A DNA stretch of 64,000 bases, taken from Streptomyces sp. DG2A-72 (GTDB lineage Bacteria; Actinomycetota; Actinomycetes; Streptomycetales; Streptomycetaceae). The DNA lies in NCBI RefSeq assembly GCF_030499575.1, contig NZ_JASTLC010000001.1, forward strand, positions 1,798,001-1,862,000, written 5' to 3'. Below the pieces are notes generated by a model. That model was not told the origin of the DNA. It ran no database searches and saw nothing but the letters and a program-made list of their open reading frames with translations. Of this stretch, positions 1 through 8,240 are shown piece by piece; positions within the stretch are counted from its first letter, which is position 1; every line of letters begins with the position of its first letter. The position numbers and the translations under genes are program-made.

Positions 1-521
1 ACCTGGTCAACTGCGTGCTGTTCGGCGACGGCGCGGGCGCCGCCGTCATCGGCGCCGACGCCGGTGAACGGCCGGTCGCCCTGCGCCGCACCCTCAACCG
101 CTGTACGGGGCTGGGCCGCAGCCCCGGCCAGATCATCGACTGGTTCGGGCTCGCCGACCGGCACGACCAGCGCCAGGTGCTCACCGAGGACTACAAGGCG
201 ATCGAGGGCTCGGTGCCCGCCATGGCCGTGGAGATCCTCTGGGAGCTCCTGGACGACCTGGGCTGGTCGGCCGAGGACCTGGACTTCCTTCTGCCGCCGC
301 AGCTGTCGGGCCGTATGACCCGGCTGATCACCGAGCAGCTGGGGCTGCCGGCCGCGCGCGAGATCTCCTGCGTCGCGGACACCGGCAACAACGGCAACGC
401 ACTGCCCTTCCTCCAGCTTCAGCAGCTGATGAAGGAGATCGCGGGCGGCCAGAAGGCCCTCGCCGTCGCGGTCGAGTCAAGCAAGTGGATCAAGGCGGGG
501 TTCGCCTTGGAAGGACTGTAG
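1..521 (+). CDS. KASIII-like synthase, C-terminal half (tetronate-forming type), partial
   Basis: The reading frame is open from the window edge (first whole codon at base 3); only the last ~173 residues of a ~340-residue KASIII-fold enzyme are visible. FGDGAGAAVI matches the thiolase-fold FGDxAGA motif. DFLLPPQLSGRM aligns without gaps on FabH DWLVPHQANLRI, so the HQAN histidine is a proline here (codon 297-299), while the second asparagine is kept (TGNNGNA for GNTSAA). The active-site cysteine lies outside the window. The gene is followed 21 bp later by a carrier protein and then by an E2-like acyltransferase and a hydrolase, which is the acyltetronate cassette order. Its inferred job is joining a polyketide thioester to glyceryl-ACP and closing the tetronate ring. 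Losing the decarboxylation histidine fits a condensation that needs no malonyl decarboxylation. Fold call is firm; substrate is inferred. Confidence 0.8.
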   Translation, partial: LVNCVLFGDGAGAAVIGADAGERPVALRRTLNRCTGLGRSPGQIIDWFGLADRHDQRQVLTEDYKAIEGSVPAMAVEILWELLDDLGWSAEDLDFLLPPQLSGRMTRLITEQLGLPAAREISCVADTGNNGNALPFLQLQQLMKEIAGGQKALAVAVESSKWIKAGFALEGL

Positions 522-542
522 AGCCGTGGAAGGACGGTAGAG

Positions 543-806
543 ATGCCCACAGAGACCCACCCGCTGCCCCTGGCCGAGTTCGCGCGCCTGGTGCGCGGCG
601 AGACCGGCCTCCCCCTCGGCACGACACCCGCCGAGGAAACGGCCCTGCTCGACGCCGACTTCGACGAACTGCCCGAGTGGGACTCCATGTACCTGCTGAA
701 GCTGGTGACCGCCCTGGAGCACACCCTCGGCCGCCCCGTCCCGGTCGGCCGCCTCCTCGAAGCCCGCAGCCTCCGTCAGATCCACGAGCTGGTGATCACG
801 ACATGA
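543..806 (+). CDS. Acyl carrier protein of the tetronate cassette
   Basis: 87-residue carrier protein with the phosphopantetheine attachment motif EWDSMYLLKL; the serine is residue 48. ATG start 21 bp after the KASIII stop. Its stop overlaps the ATG of the next gene (ATGA), so translation is probably coupled. In abyssomicin-, RK-682- and agglomerin-type systems the equivalent stand-alone ACP carries the glyceryl unit that a FkbH-like enzyme loads from 1,3-bisphosphoglycerate. No FkbH-like gene is visible, so it presumably sits left of the window. A generic PKS or fatty-acid ACP is the alternative; the neighbours favour the tetronate role. Confidence 0.85.
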   Translation: MPTETHPLPLAEFARLVRGETGLPLGTTPAEETALLDADFDELPEWDSMYLLKLVTALEHTLGRPVPVGRLLEARSLRQIHELVITT

Positions 807-1663
807 GCACTTCCTTGACAACCACTCATCCGGTACGCGCCCGCCGCCACACCCTCTACTTCCTGGAGTACGCCGCCCGCCAGCGCCCGGTGTTCCTGGA
901 CACGGACGTCGACATGGGCGCCGTCCACGCCCACCGCGCCGCCGCCGAACGCCGCTACTCGACGGTGACGTACGTCCTGTACGCGGCGGGCCGTGTCCTG
1001 CACCGCCACCCCGAGGCCAACGCCGTCCTGGCGCCGCGCCGCCTGCGCGCCCCGCGCATCGTGCGTTTCCCGTCGGTCACCGGCAAGCTCGCGCTCGACG
1101 CCAAGTCGGCCGGGGGCGAGCGCGTCGTACTGTCCGCGCTGATCCCCGTCCTGGAGTCGGCGACTCTGGACTCCATCCAGGACCAGGTCGACCGCTACCG
1201 CTCGCCCGACGTCGCCACCCTCCCGGAGTTCGGTGGCGTACGGGCCCTCGTGCGGCTCCCGGTGTGGCTGGGCCGCGCCGCCTTCGCGCACGCCCTGCGC
1301 AGTGCCCGGCGACGTCCTTCGGTCCTCGGCACGGTCTCCGTCAGCTCCCTCGGCCACCGCCCGGTGGACGGCTTCCACTCCACGGGCGGTACGGCGGTGA
1401 CCCTCACCTGCGGCCGGACGACCCCCCGTCCGGTGGTCCGCGAGGACGGCACCATCGAGGCCGCCCCCGTCATGCGCCTCGGTCTCGCCTTCGACCACCG
1501 CGTCCTCGACGGCGCCGCCGCGGCGGACGTCCTCGGGGAGCTGACGGATGCGCTGGAGCACGGCAGTTGGGAGGCCACGTCCGATGCACCCCCACGCCTT
1601 GCACCCGTCGCCGAGCTGCGCTCCCCCACCCCCTCCCGTGCCCCTCACCGCCCGGCCGGCTGA
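803..1663 (+). CDS. 2-oxoacid dehydrogenase E2-type acyltransferase (AbyA4/Agg4-like)
   Basis: 286-residue catalytic domain of the lipoamide acyltransferase (E2/chloramphenicol acetyltransferase) superfamily, with no lipoyl or peripheral-subunit-binding domain. The active-site HxxxDG motif is DHRVLDG (H232, D236, G237). A free-standing E2 core next to a KASIII, an ACP and an alpha/beta hydrolase is the arrangement in agglomerin and abyssomicin clusters, where Agg4/AbyA4 acetylates the primary hydroxyl of the tetronate. The start was placed at the ATG overlapping the ACP stop; a longer open frame upstream only shadows the ACP. The low-complexity C-terminus overlaps the next gene by 80 bp. Family is certain; substrate is by analogy. 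Confidence 0.85.
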   Translation: MSTSLTTTHPVRARRHTLYFLEYAARQRPVFLDTDVDMGAVHAHRAAAERRYSTVTYVLYAAGRVLHRHPEANAVLAPRRLRAPRIVRFPSVTGKLALDAKSAGGERVVLSALIPVLESATLDSIQDQVDRYRSPDVATLPEFGGVRALVRLPVWLGRAAFAHALRSARRRPSVLGTVSVSSLGHRPVDGFHSTGGTAVTLTCGRTTPRPVVREDGTIEAAPVMRLGLAFDHRVLDGAAAADVLGELTDALEHGSWEATSDAPPRLAPVAELRSPTPSRAPHRPAG

Positions 1664-2288
1664 GGCCGCTCGGCTGCTCGCGCAGGGGGCGGTCGTGGCG
1701 TACGGCTCCGTGTCCGACTGGGCCGACCGGGCGCCGTCGCTGCGGGGCGCGGACGCGGCCAGGCTCCGCGGGCCGGCGCATCCCGAGGTCCGGGCGCGCT
1801 TCCTGGCGGCACGGGCCCTGCTCCACCACATCCTCGGGGCCACGGACCTCGCCTACGACCCCGGGGGCCGCCCCCGCCTCTGCGGACCCGCGTCCCGTTA
1901 CGCCGTCAGCCTCAGCCACACCGACGGCCTGGTCCTCGTGGGCCTGTGCGAGCGCACCGCCGCCCGCCTCACCATCGGCGTCGACCTGGAACGCACCGAC
2001 CGGCACCTGGACGGCCCCCGCTTCCCGAGCCACATGTGCACCCCGCGCGAACTGGCCCGGCTCGCCCGCACGCCGGCCACCGACCGCAACGCGCTGCTGG
2101 TGCGCTGGTGGACGTCGAAGGAGGCGTACAGCAAGGCGGTCGGCCGTGGACTGGCCCTGGACTTCAGGACGTTCGACACCCGTCCCCCGCCGGGCTGGAC
2201 CCTGCGCACCCACACCCTGACCACCTCGGAGACCACCTACACGGCGGCCGTCGCGATCGGCCCCGAATCCACGAAGGACACCCCATGA
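1584..2288 (+). CDS. Sfp-type 4'-phosphopantetheinyl transferase
   Basis: 234-residue PPTase that would convert apo carrier proteins to holo form using CoA. Signature motifs are present: GVDLER (Mg-binding D134, E136) and WWTSKEAYSKAVG (W..KEA, K179-E180). The ATG at 1584 was chosen because GGGAGG (1569-1574) lies 9 bp upstream; an in-frame GTG at 1638 is the alternative and would shorten the 80-bp overlap with the acyltransferase gene to 26 bp. The stop overlaps the hydrolase ATG. The likely target is the ACP two genes upstream and any PKS modules of the cluster. A PPTase lying between the acyltransferase and hydrolase genes is not something I recall from described tetronate clusters. Confidence 0.88.
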   Translation: MHPHALHPSPSCAPPPPPVPLTARPAEAARLLAQGAVVAYGSVSDWADRAPSLRGADAARLRGPAHPEVRARFLAARALLHHILGATDLAYDPGGRPRLCGPASRYAVSLSHTDGLVLVGLCERTAARLTIGVDLERTDRHLDGPRFPSHMCTPRELARLARTPATDRNALLVRWWTSKEAYSKAVGRGLALDFRTFDTRPPPGWTLRTHTLTTSETTYTAAVAIGPESTKDTP

Positions 2289-3343
2289 GCCTGGACCCGA
2301 ACCCCCTCACCCTCCCCGGCCCCCTGGCCGAACTCAAGGAGTACGCCCGTCTGCACGCCCGCAACCAGGGCCTGTCCGCCCGCGACACCGCCCGCATCCT
2401 GGATCGCATCGGCAACGACACCCCGGACTCCCCCGACTCCTGGACCCACGTCTGGGCCACCCGCGCCGACGAACTCGCCGCCCGCAACCACCTCCTGGAC
2501 GCCTGCCGCCACTACACGCTGGCCCGCTTCCCGTACCCGTACGACGAACCCCGCCGCCGAGCCCAGCAGGCGGCAGTGGCGACCTTCGACCGCTGGCGGG
2601 GCACCCAGTCCGGCATCGAACGCCTCGAACTGCCGCATCCGGAGGGCCCGTTGACCTGCTGGGCGACCGGACTCGACCGGGACCGCCCCCTGCTGGTCGT
2701 CATGGGCGGCATCATCAGCGTCAAGGAGCAGTGGGCGCCCCTGCTGCCCCGGCTCAGCCGCATGGGTTTCGCGGCGGTCGTGGCGGAGCTGCCCGGCGTG
2801 GGCGAGAACTCCCAGCGCTACACGCCGGATTCCTGGCGCCTGCTCCCGCACCTCCTCGACACCCTGGCCCCCCGCGCCCGCACGGACGCCACCTCTCTAC
2901 TCTTCCTCAGCTTCAGCGGCCACCTCGCCCTGCGCGCTGCCGCCGCCGACGCCCGCATCCGGCGCATCCTGACGGTGGGCGCCCCGGTCTCGGCGTTCTT
3001 CACCGACGCGGACTGGTGGCAGCGCCTGCCCCGGCTGACCCGGGACACGCTGCGCCGCCTGACGGCCACCGCCGACGACACCGAACTACGCGCCGTACTG
3101 AAGGACTTCGCCCTCACGCCGACCGTCCTGCAGGACGTCGACGCGTCCGTGCGCTACGTCGCCAGCACCCGCGACGAGATCATCCCGCCCGCCGATCCCG
3201 CGCTCCTGCGCTCCGCGCTCGCCGACGTCCGGGTCAAGCAGATCGACGACGTGCACGGATCACCCGGTCATCCGGGGGCGGTACGACGCTGGCTCGCCTG
3301 GAATCTGCGGGGAAAGCCGTCCGCTGCCGCACCGGCCGGCTGA
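2285..3343 (+). CDS. Alpha/beta hydrolase (AbyA5/Agg5-like eliminase)
   Basis: 352-residue alpha/beta-hydrolase with an N-terminal helical cap (~1-110), as in FrsA/DUF1100 relatives. The nucleophile elbow reads LSFSGH (S211 likely), an altered GxSxG. Acid and base candidates are the D of STRDEII and the H of DDVHGSPGHP. GGIISVKEQW is a plausible oxyanion-hole region. In agglomerin and abyssomicin biosynthesis the matching protein (Agg5/AbyA5) eliminates acetate from the acetylated tetronate to give the exocyclic methylene; this is inferred here from cassette order. The start overlaps the PPTase stop (ATGA). The last 110 bp overlap the convergent SARP gene. Confidence 0.82.
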   Translation: MSLDPNPLTLPGPLAELKEYARLHARNQGLSARDTARILDRIGNDTPDSPDSWTHVWATRADELAARNHLLDACRHYTLARFPYPYDEPRRRAQQAAVATFDRWRGTQSGIERLELPHPEGPLTCWATGLDRDRPLLVVMGGIISVKEQWAPLLPRLSRMGFAAVVAELPGVGENSQRYTPDSWRLLPHLLDTLAPRARTDATSLLFLSFSGHLALRAAAADARIRRILTVGAPVSAFFTDADWWQRLPRLTRDTLRRLTATADDTELRAVLKDFALTPTVLQDVDASVRYVASTRDEIIPPADPALLRSALADVRVKQIDDVHGSPGHPGAVRRWLAWNLRGKPSAAAPAG

Positions 3344-4073
3344 CCGGCGCCGGCCCGCCGAGGACCCGCGAGTGCACGCGGGCGAGGGCGGGCCCCGGCG
3401 GCACGCCCAACTCGTCATGGAGCGACCGCCGTACGGTCCGATAGGCGCGCAGCGCGTCCGCGGTCCGCCCCGCCCGCCGCAGCGCCTCCATCAGATGACA
3501 GTGCAGCTGCTCGCGCAGCGGATGCGCATGAGCCAGCTCCGTCAGCTCACCGGTCAGCTCCTCGTGCCGCCCGAGCCGCAGATCGGCCTCGATACGCAAC
3601 TCCAGGGCCTCCAGCCGCAATTCCTCCAGCCGGGCGGCAGCGGCGGCCAGCGCGGGCCCGTGCTCCACCCCCGCCACGGCGGGCCCCTGCCAGAGGCCCA
3701 GCGCCTCACCGAGGACCCGCGAAACGGCCGCGAAGTCGCCGCGGCGCGCGGCGCCCCGCCCCTCCCGGTGCAGTTCCTCGAACCGCTGCAGATCGAACTC
3801 ACCGGGCCGAACCCGCAGCAGATATCCAGGAGCCCGCGTCACCAGCGGCGCGTCCCCGCCCTCCGCGATCGCCTTACGCAGATGCGAGACATACACCTGC
3901 AGGGTCGTCGCCGCGGTACGCGGCGGCCCCTGCGGCCACAACTCGTCGAACAACGCGGACGCGGACACCACACTCCCCGCCCTGAGCAGCAGCGCCGCAA
4001 GCACGGCCCGCTGCTTGGCCGCCGAGGGCGTACGGGGTTCGAGCCGAACAGGACCGAGGACACGGAAGCGCAT
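3234..4073 (-). CDS. SARP-family transcriptional activator (AfsR/DnrI type)
   Basis: 279-residue regulator: winged-helix OmpR-like DNA-binding domain (from MRFRVLGPVRLEP through ~95, with TLQVYVSHLRKAI as recognition region) followed by a bacterial transcriptional activation domain (~100-245, RAYRTVRRSLHDELG). Size and layout are those of small cluster-situated SARPs, which bind heptameric direct repeats upstream of biosynthetic operons. The ATG at 4073 was chosen because it starts the conserved domain; a longer frame upstream is low complexity. The C-terminal ~35 residues are encoded antisense to the end of the hydrolase gene and look unstructured. It is the natural candidate activator of the tetronate operon. 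Confidence 0.88.
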   Translation of the reverse strand: MRFRVLGPVRLEPRTPSAAKQRAVLAALLLRAGSVVSASALFDELWPQGPPRTAATTLQVYVSHLRKAIAEGGDAPLVTRAPGYLLRVRPGEFDLQRFEELHREGRGAARRGDFAAVSRVLGEALGLWQGPAVAGVEHGPALAAAAARLEELRLEALELRIEADLRLGRHEELTGELTELAHAHPLREQLHCHLMEALRRAGRTADALRAYRTVRRSLHDELGVPPGPALARVHSRVLGGPAPVSRPVRQRTAFPADSRRASVVPPPDDRVIRARRRSA

Positions 4074-4172
4074 GACGACAGCAGCTCCTCTCAACTCCGG
4101 GGGACCAGCGTCCCGCGGAGCCCGGGAGCGGAAAGGGTAAGGACACGGGACATCCACTGGAGCCGAGCTGAA

Positions 4173-4262
4173 GGCGCCCCGAAGGGGCGCGGGGCTGTGC
4201 TCGATTTGCGGCTCCGCCGCGTGGGCGCGACCAGCCCCCACCGGCCCGCAGTCAGCAACCCC
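4173..4262. repeat. Dispersed Streptomyces-type intergenic repeat
   Basis: Lies in the 213-bp gap between the helY stop and the SARP start. It opens with GCGCCCC-GAA-GGGGCGC (stem 4174-4180/4184-4190), runs into GCGGGGCTGTG, then GCGGCTCCGCCGC and GGGCGCGACCAGCCCCCA. I recall this consensus as a frequent intergenic element of Streptomyces genomes; that is memory, not a search. The opening hairpin could end helY transcription. The rest of the gap shows nothing else. Confidence 0.6.
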
Positions 4263-4286
4263 CATCAACCCCTACGGCGCCCCCCG

Positions 4287-7097
4287 CTACCCGACCGACG
4301 AGTAAGCCACAACCCCCCGCAGCAACCCATCAACCGCCTTACGCGCACTCTTGGCCACCGTCGAGCCCTCCACAGGAGATGACGCCGCCGAGATCTGCCC
4401 CAGCACATCAATCACCTGCTTGCACCACCGCACAAAGTCACCCGCCGGCATCTCCGCCTCACGCAGCACCTCATCGAGGCCCTTCCCGGACGCCCACATA
4501 TACGCGGCCCAGGCAAAGCCGAGATCCGGCTCACGCTGCCCGACACCCTCGGACTGAGTGATCCGGAACTCCTCCTCCAGCCCGTCCAGCCGCCCCCAGA
4601 TCCGCACCATCTCACCGAGCGCGGCCTTCGCCTTCCCGGACGGCAGCTTGGGCGCCATCGCATCGTCCCCGACCCGCGCCTCGTACACCAACGCCGAGAC
4701 ACAGGCCGCGAGTTCGGCGGGACCGAGCCCCTCCCACACCCCGGCGCGCAGGCATTCACTCGCGAGCAGATCCAGCTCGCCGTACAGCCGGGCGAGCCGC
4801 TTGCCGTGCTCGGTGACCTCGTCACCGCGCAGATAGTCCAGCTCGGTCAGCAACGCGACGATCCGGTCAAACGTACGGGCGATCGTGTTGGTACGGCCCT
4901 CGATACGCCGCTCCAGCTGCGAGGTGTCCCGCACCAGCCGGTGATATCGCTCGGCCCAACGCGCGTGATCCTCACGGTCGTTGCATCCATGGCACGGATG
5001 CGCCCGGATCGCCGTCCGCAGCCGGGCGATCTCCCGGTCGTCGGCGGCCTGCGACCGCTTCTTGCGATGCCGCTCCGGCGGAATGTGCCCGGCCTTGGTC
5101 CGCAGCGCGGAGGCGAGGTCGCGACGCGACTGGGGTGAGCGCGGATTGAAGGACTTCGGGATCCGCATCCGCTCCAACGCCTCGACGGGCACCGGGAAGT
5201 CCATCGACGCCAGCCGCTTGACCTGCCGCTCGGCGGTCAGCACCAGCGGGCGCGGCCCGTCGTGGTGCTCGAAGCCACGATGGCCGTTCGACCGCCCGGC
5301 CGGCAGTCCCGGATCCAGCACCAGCGCCAGCCCCGCGTACTTGCCGGTCGGCACATGGATGACGTCACCCGGCTTGAGCCTCTCCAGCGCGACGGCGGCC
5401 TCGGCGCGCCGCTCCGCCGCGCCCTGCTTGGCCAGTTCGGTCTCCCGGTCCTTCAGCTCACGCCGCAGCCGCGCATACTCCTCGAAGTCCCCGAGGTGGC
5501 AGGTCATGGACTCCTTGTAGCCCGCGAGCCCCTCCTCGTTGCGCTGTACCTGCCGCGAGATCCCCACGACCGACTTGTCGGCCTGGAACTGCGCGAAGGA
5601 CGTCTCCAGCAGCTCCCGCGAGCGGTGCCGCCCGAACTGCTCGACGAGGTTGACCGCCATGTTGTACGACGGCTTGAAGCTGGACCGCAGCGGATACGTG
5701 CGCGTACCGGCCAGTCCCGCCAGGTGCTCCGGGCTCATCCCGCGCTGCCACAGCACCACGGCATGTCCTTCGACATCGATGCCGCGGCGCCCGGCACGAC
5801 CGGTCAACTGGGTGTACTCACCGGGGGTGATGTCGGCGTGCTGCTCGCCGTTCCACTTGACGAGCTTCTCCAGCACCACGGACCGGGCGGGCATGTTGAT
5901 GCCCAGCGCCAGCGTCTCGGTGGCGAACACGGCCTTGACGAGGCCGCGCACGAACAGCTCCTCGACGACCTCCTTGAACGTCGGCAGCATGCCCGCGTGG
6001 TGGGCCGCGATCCCGCGCTCCAGCCCCTCCAGCCACTCGTAGTACCCCAGCACATGCAGGTCTTCGGTGGGAATGGAGGCCGTGCGCTCCTCGACCAGCG
6101 AGCGGACCCGCTCCCGTGCCTCGTCGTCGTTGAGCCGCAGCCCGGCGTACAGGCACTGCTGAACGGCGGACTCACAGGCGGCGCGGCTGAAGATGAAGGT
6201 GATGGCGGGCAGCAGCCCCTCGGCGTCGAGCCGCTCGATGACCTCGGGCCGTCCGGGCGTCCACACCCGCGACCTGGATCTGCGCTCCCGCTCCCGATCG
6301 GCCTCCCGCATGGCCCGCCCGCGTCTGCGGTCCTGGAACGACGGCTTCGTCGCCTCCATGCGCGCGAGCCGGGTGAGGTCCGGGTTGACGGCCTTCTTGT
6401 GGCCCTCGCCCTCCTCGAACAGGTCGTACATCCGGCGTCCGGCGAGCACATGCTGGAACAGCGGCACGGGCCGGTGCTCGGAGACGATCACCTCGGTGTC
6501 ACCGCGGACGGTGTCGAGCCAGTCGCCGAACTCCTCGGCGTTCGACACGGTGGCCGACAGCGACACCAGGGTCACCGACTCCGGAAGGTGAATGATCACC
6601 TCTTCCCACACAGCGCCCCGGAACCGGTCGGAGAGGTAGTGCACCTCGTCCATGACCACATATCCGAGTCCGAGGAGGGTCTGCGACCCGGCGTACAGCA
6701 TGTTCCGCAGCACCTCGGTGGTCATCACGACCACCGGGGCGTCGGAGTTGACGCTGTTGTCACCGGTGAGGAGTCCGACCATGGCCGTGCCGTAACGGCG
6801 GCACAGGTCGGCGTACTTCTGGTTCGACAGCGCCTTGATGGGGGTCGTGTAGAAGCACTTCTTGCCCTGCATCAGAGCGAGGTGGACGGCGAACTCGCCC
6901 ACGATCGTCTTGCCGGAGCCGGTGGGCGCGGCCACCAGCACGCCCTTCCCCGATTCGAGCGCCTCGCAGGCCTCGATCTGGAAAGGGTCGAGGCCGAAGT
7001 CGTACATCTCGCGGAAGGAGGCGAGCGCGGTGGCCTGCTCGACAGCGCGCTTACGCGCTGCCGCATACCGCTCGGCCGGTGAGAGGTCCTCTGTCAT
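4287..7097 (-). CDS. helY: Ski2/Mtr4-like DExH-box RNA helicase HelY
   Basis: 936-residue superfamily-2 helicase. Motif I is APTGSGKT (residues 57-64), motif II DEVH (150-153), motif III SAT, motif VI QLTGRAGRRG; the C-terminal half is the Ski2-like helical region with DSHCT-type sequence at the end. Actinobacterial HelY is an ATP-dependent RNA helicase related to exosome partners Mtr4 and Ski2 and lies next to tat genes. The ATG at 7097 (MTEDLSPAERY) was preferred to an upstream start because it begins the conserved sequence. Between helY and tatC is a strong hairpin, so helY likely has its own promoter in the 145-bp gap. Confidence 0.93.
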   Translation of the reverse strand: MTEDLSPAERYAAARKRAVEQATALASFREMYDFGLDPFQIEACEALESGKGVLVAAPTGSGKTIVGEFAVHLALMQGKKCFYTTPIKALSNQKYADLCRRYGTAMVGLLTGDNSVNSDAPVVVMTTEVLRNMLYAGSQTLLGLGYVVMDEVHYLSDRFRGAVWEEVIIHLPESVTLVSLSATVSNAEEFGDWLDTVRGDTEVIVSEHRPVPLFQHVLAGRRMYDLFEEGEGHKKAVNPDLTRLARMEATKPSFQDRRRGRAMREADRERERRSRSRVWTPGRPEVIERLDAEGLLPAITFIFSRAACESAVQQCLYAGLRLNDDEARERVRSLVEERTASIPTEDLHVLGYYEWLEGLERGIAAHHAGMLPTFKEVVEELFVRGLVKAVFATETLALGINMPARSVVLEKLVKWNGEQHADITPGEYTQLTGRAGRRGIDVEGHAVVLWQRGMSPEHLAGLAGTRTYPLRSSFKPSYNMAVNLVEQFGRHRSRELLETSFAQFQADKSVVGISRQVQRNEEGLAGYKESMTCHLGDFEEYARLRRELKDRETELAKQGAAERRAEAAVALERLKPGDVIHVPTGKYAGLALVLDPGLPAGRSNGHRGFEHHDGPRPLVLTAERQVKRLASMDFPVPVEALERMRIPKSFNPRSPQSRRDLASALRTKAGHIPPERHRKKRSQAADDREIARLRTAIRAHPCHGCNDREDHARWAERYHRLVRDTSQLERRIEGRTNTIARTFDRIVALLTELDYLRGDEVTEHGKRLARLYGELDLLASECLRAGVWEGLGPAELAACVSALVYEARVGDDAMAPKLPSGKAKAALGEMVRIWGRLDGLEEEFRITQSEGVGQREPDLGFAWAAYMWASGKGLDEVLREAEMPAGDFVRWCKQVIDVLGQISAASSPVEGSTVAKSARKAVDGLLRGVVAYSSVG

Positions 7098-7188
7098 CGT
7101 GCTTTCGAGCGTACCGGGCCCCACTGACAACAGGACGATCAATATCCGGATCTGCGCGGTCCTGCCCCCGGGGCCCGCCGCAAACGCC

Positions 7189-7223
7189 GGGCGCCCCCAC
7201 CACGCGTAGTGATGGGGGCGCCC
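7189..7223 (-). terminator. Intrinsic terminator after tatC
   Basis: Perfect 11-bp GC-rich stem, GGGCGCCCCCA (7189-7199) with TGGGGGCGCCC (7213-7223), 13-nt loop. It lies 20 bp beyond the tatC stop and before helY. Confidence 0.8.
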
Positions 7224-7242
7224 TACGTGTTCGCGCAGTCGG

Positions 7243-8193
7243 CTACGTCACGTCGTCGTATCCGTTGACCCGGTCCGTGCCCGCCTGCTCGGGCAGCGCC
7301 CGGCTGGCGGAGACCGTCTCGACCTCGCCGACATCCTCGGGCGTGAGGTCCAGGTCGGAGGCCTCGTCGTCGGCGGGGCCCATGGCCTCGCGGCGACGCC
7401 GACGCCTGTCGTTGATCAGCGAGAAGGCGGTCGCGGCGAAGTACAGGATCCAGATCGGTCCGGCGAGCGCGAGCATGGTCAGCGGGTCGGTGCTGGGCGT
7501 CGCGACCGCCGCGAAGACCGTGATACCCATGATCATCGCTCGCCACCAGCCGAGCATCCGCTTGCCGGTGATCGCCCCGGTGAGGTTCAGGAAGATCAGC
7601 AACAGGGGCAGCTCGAAGGAGAGGCCGAAGACGATCACCATGCGGGTGACCAGATCGAGCAGGTCGTCCAGCGGCAGGAGGTTGTCCGTGTTCTCCGGGC
7701 TGAACTGGAGCAGCACCTCCGCCGTGGTGGGCAGCACCGAGTAGGCGAAGTAGGCGCCGGCGAGGAAGAGCGGAGCGCCCATGCCGACGAACGCGTAGGC
7801 GTACTTCTTCTCGTGCCGGTGCAGACCGGGCGCGACGAAGGCCCACAGCTGGAACAGCCAGACCGGCGAGGCCAGAACGACACCGGCCATCAACGACACC
7901 TTCAGCGCGAGCGTGAAGGGAGTGAGCAGGCCGTTGATGGTGATCTGCGCGCACGGCTCGGTGGACTTGGACGTGTTCGCCAGTTGCTCGAACGTCTTGC
8001 CACAGCCGACCGAGTCGAGGATCGGCTTGGTGAGGATGTTGATGATGTCGTTGTAGAAGAAGGCGGCGACCACCGTGATGGCGACGATGGCCAACAGCGC
8101 CTTCGCGAGCCGGTTGCGCAGTTCACGTAGGTGCTCCGCGAGGGGCATCCGCCCCTCGGGATCCCTCTCCTGCTTGCGGGCAGACTTCAGCAA
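7243..8193 (-). CDS. tatC: Sec-independent protein translocase TatC
   Basis: 316-residue integral membrane protein, the twin-arginine signal receptor of the Tat translocase. Six membrane segments can be traced from AKALLAIVAITVVAAFF to the last near LALAGPIWILYFAATA; the N-terminal cytoplasmic signature is MPLAEHLRELRNRL. A charged cytoplasmic tail of ~60 residues (RRRRRREAMGPADDE onwards) is typical of actinobacterial TatC. It lies 47 bp downstream of tatA on the same strand, so the two form an operon. A Tat-signal-bearing protein occurs later in the window (46054-47022). Confidence 0.97.
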   Translation of the reverse strand: MLKSARKQERDPEGRMPLAEHLRELRNRLAKALLAIVAITVVAAFFYNDIINILTKPILDSVGCGKTFEQLANTSKSTEPCAQITINGLLTPFTLALKVSLMAGVVLASPVWLFQLWAFVAPGLHRHEKKYAYAFVGMGAPLFLAGAYFAYSVLPTTAEVLLQFSPENTDNLLPLDDLLDLVTRMVIVFGLSFELPLLLIFLNLTGAITGKRMLGWWRAMIMGITVFAAVATPSTDPLTMLALAGPIWILYFAATAFSLINDRRRRRREAMGPADDEASDLDLTPEDVGEVETVSASRALPEQAGTDRVNGYDDVT

Positions 8194-8240
8194 CCCACAT
8201 TCCCATCTCGTGCAGCGGGCCGGTGGTCACCGGCCCTGCG

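Noticed and set aside
5262..7082. Long open frame antisense to helY
   Set aside because: Same GC-driven effect; no recognisable protein, while helY motifs are complete.
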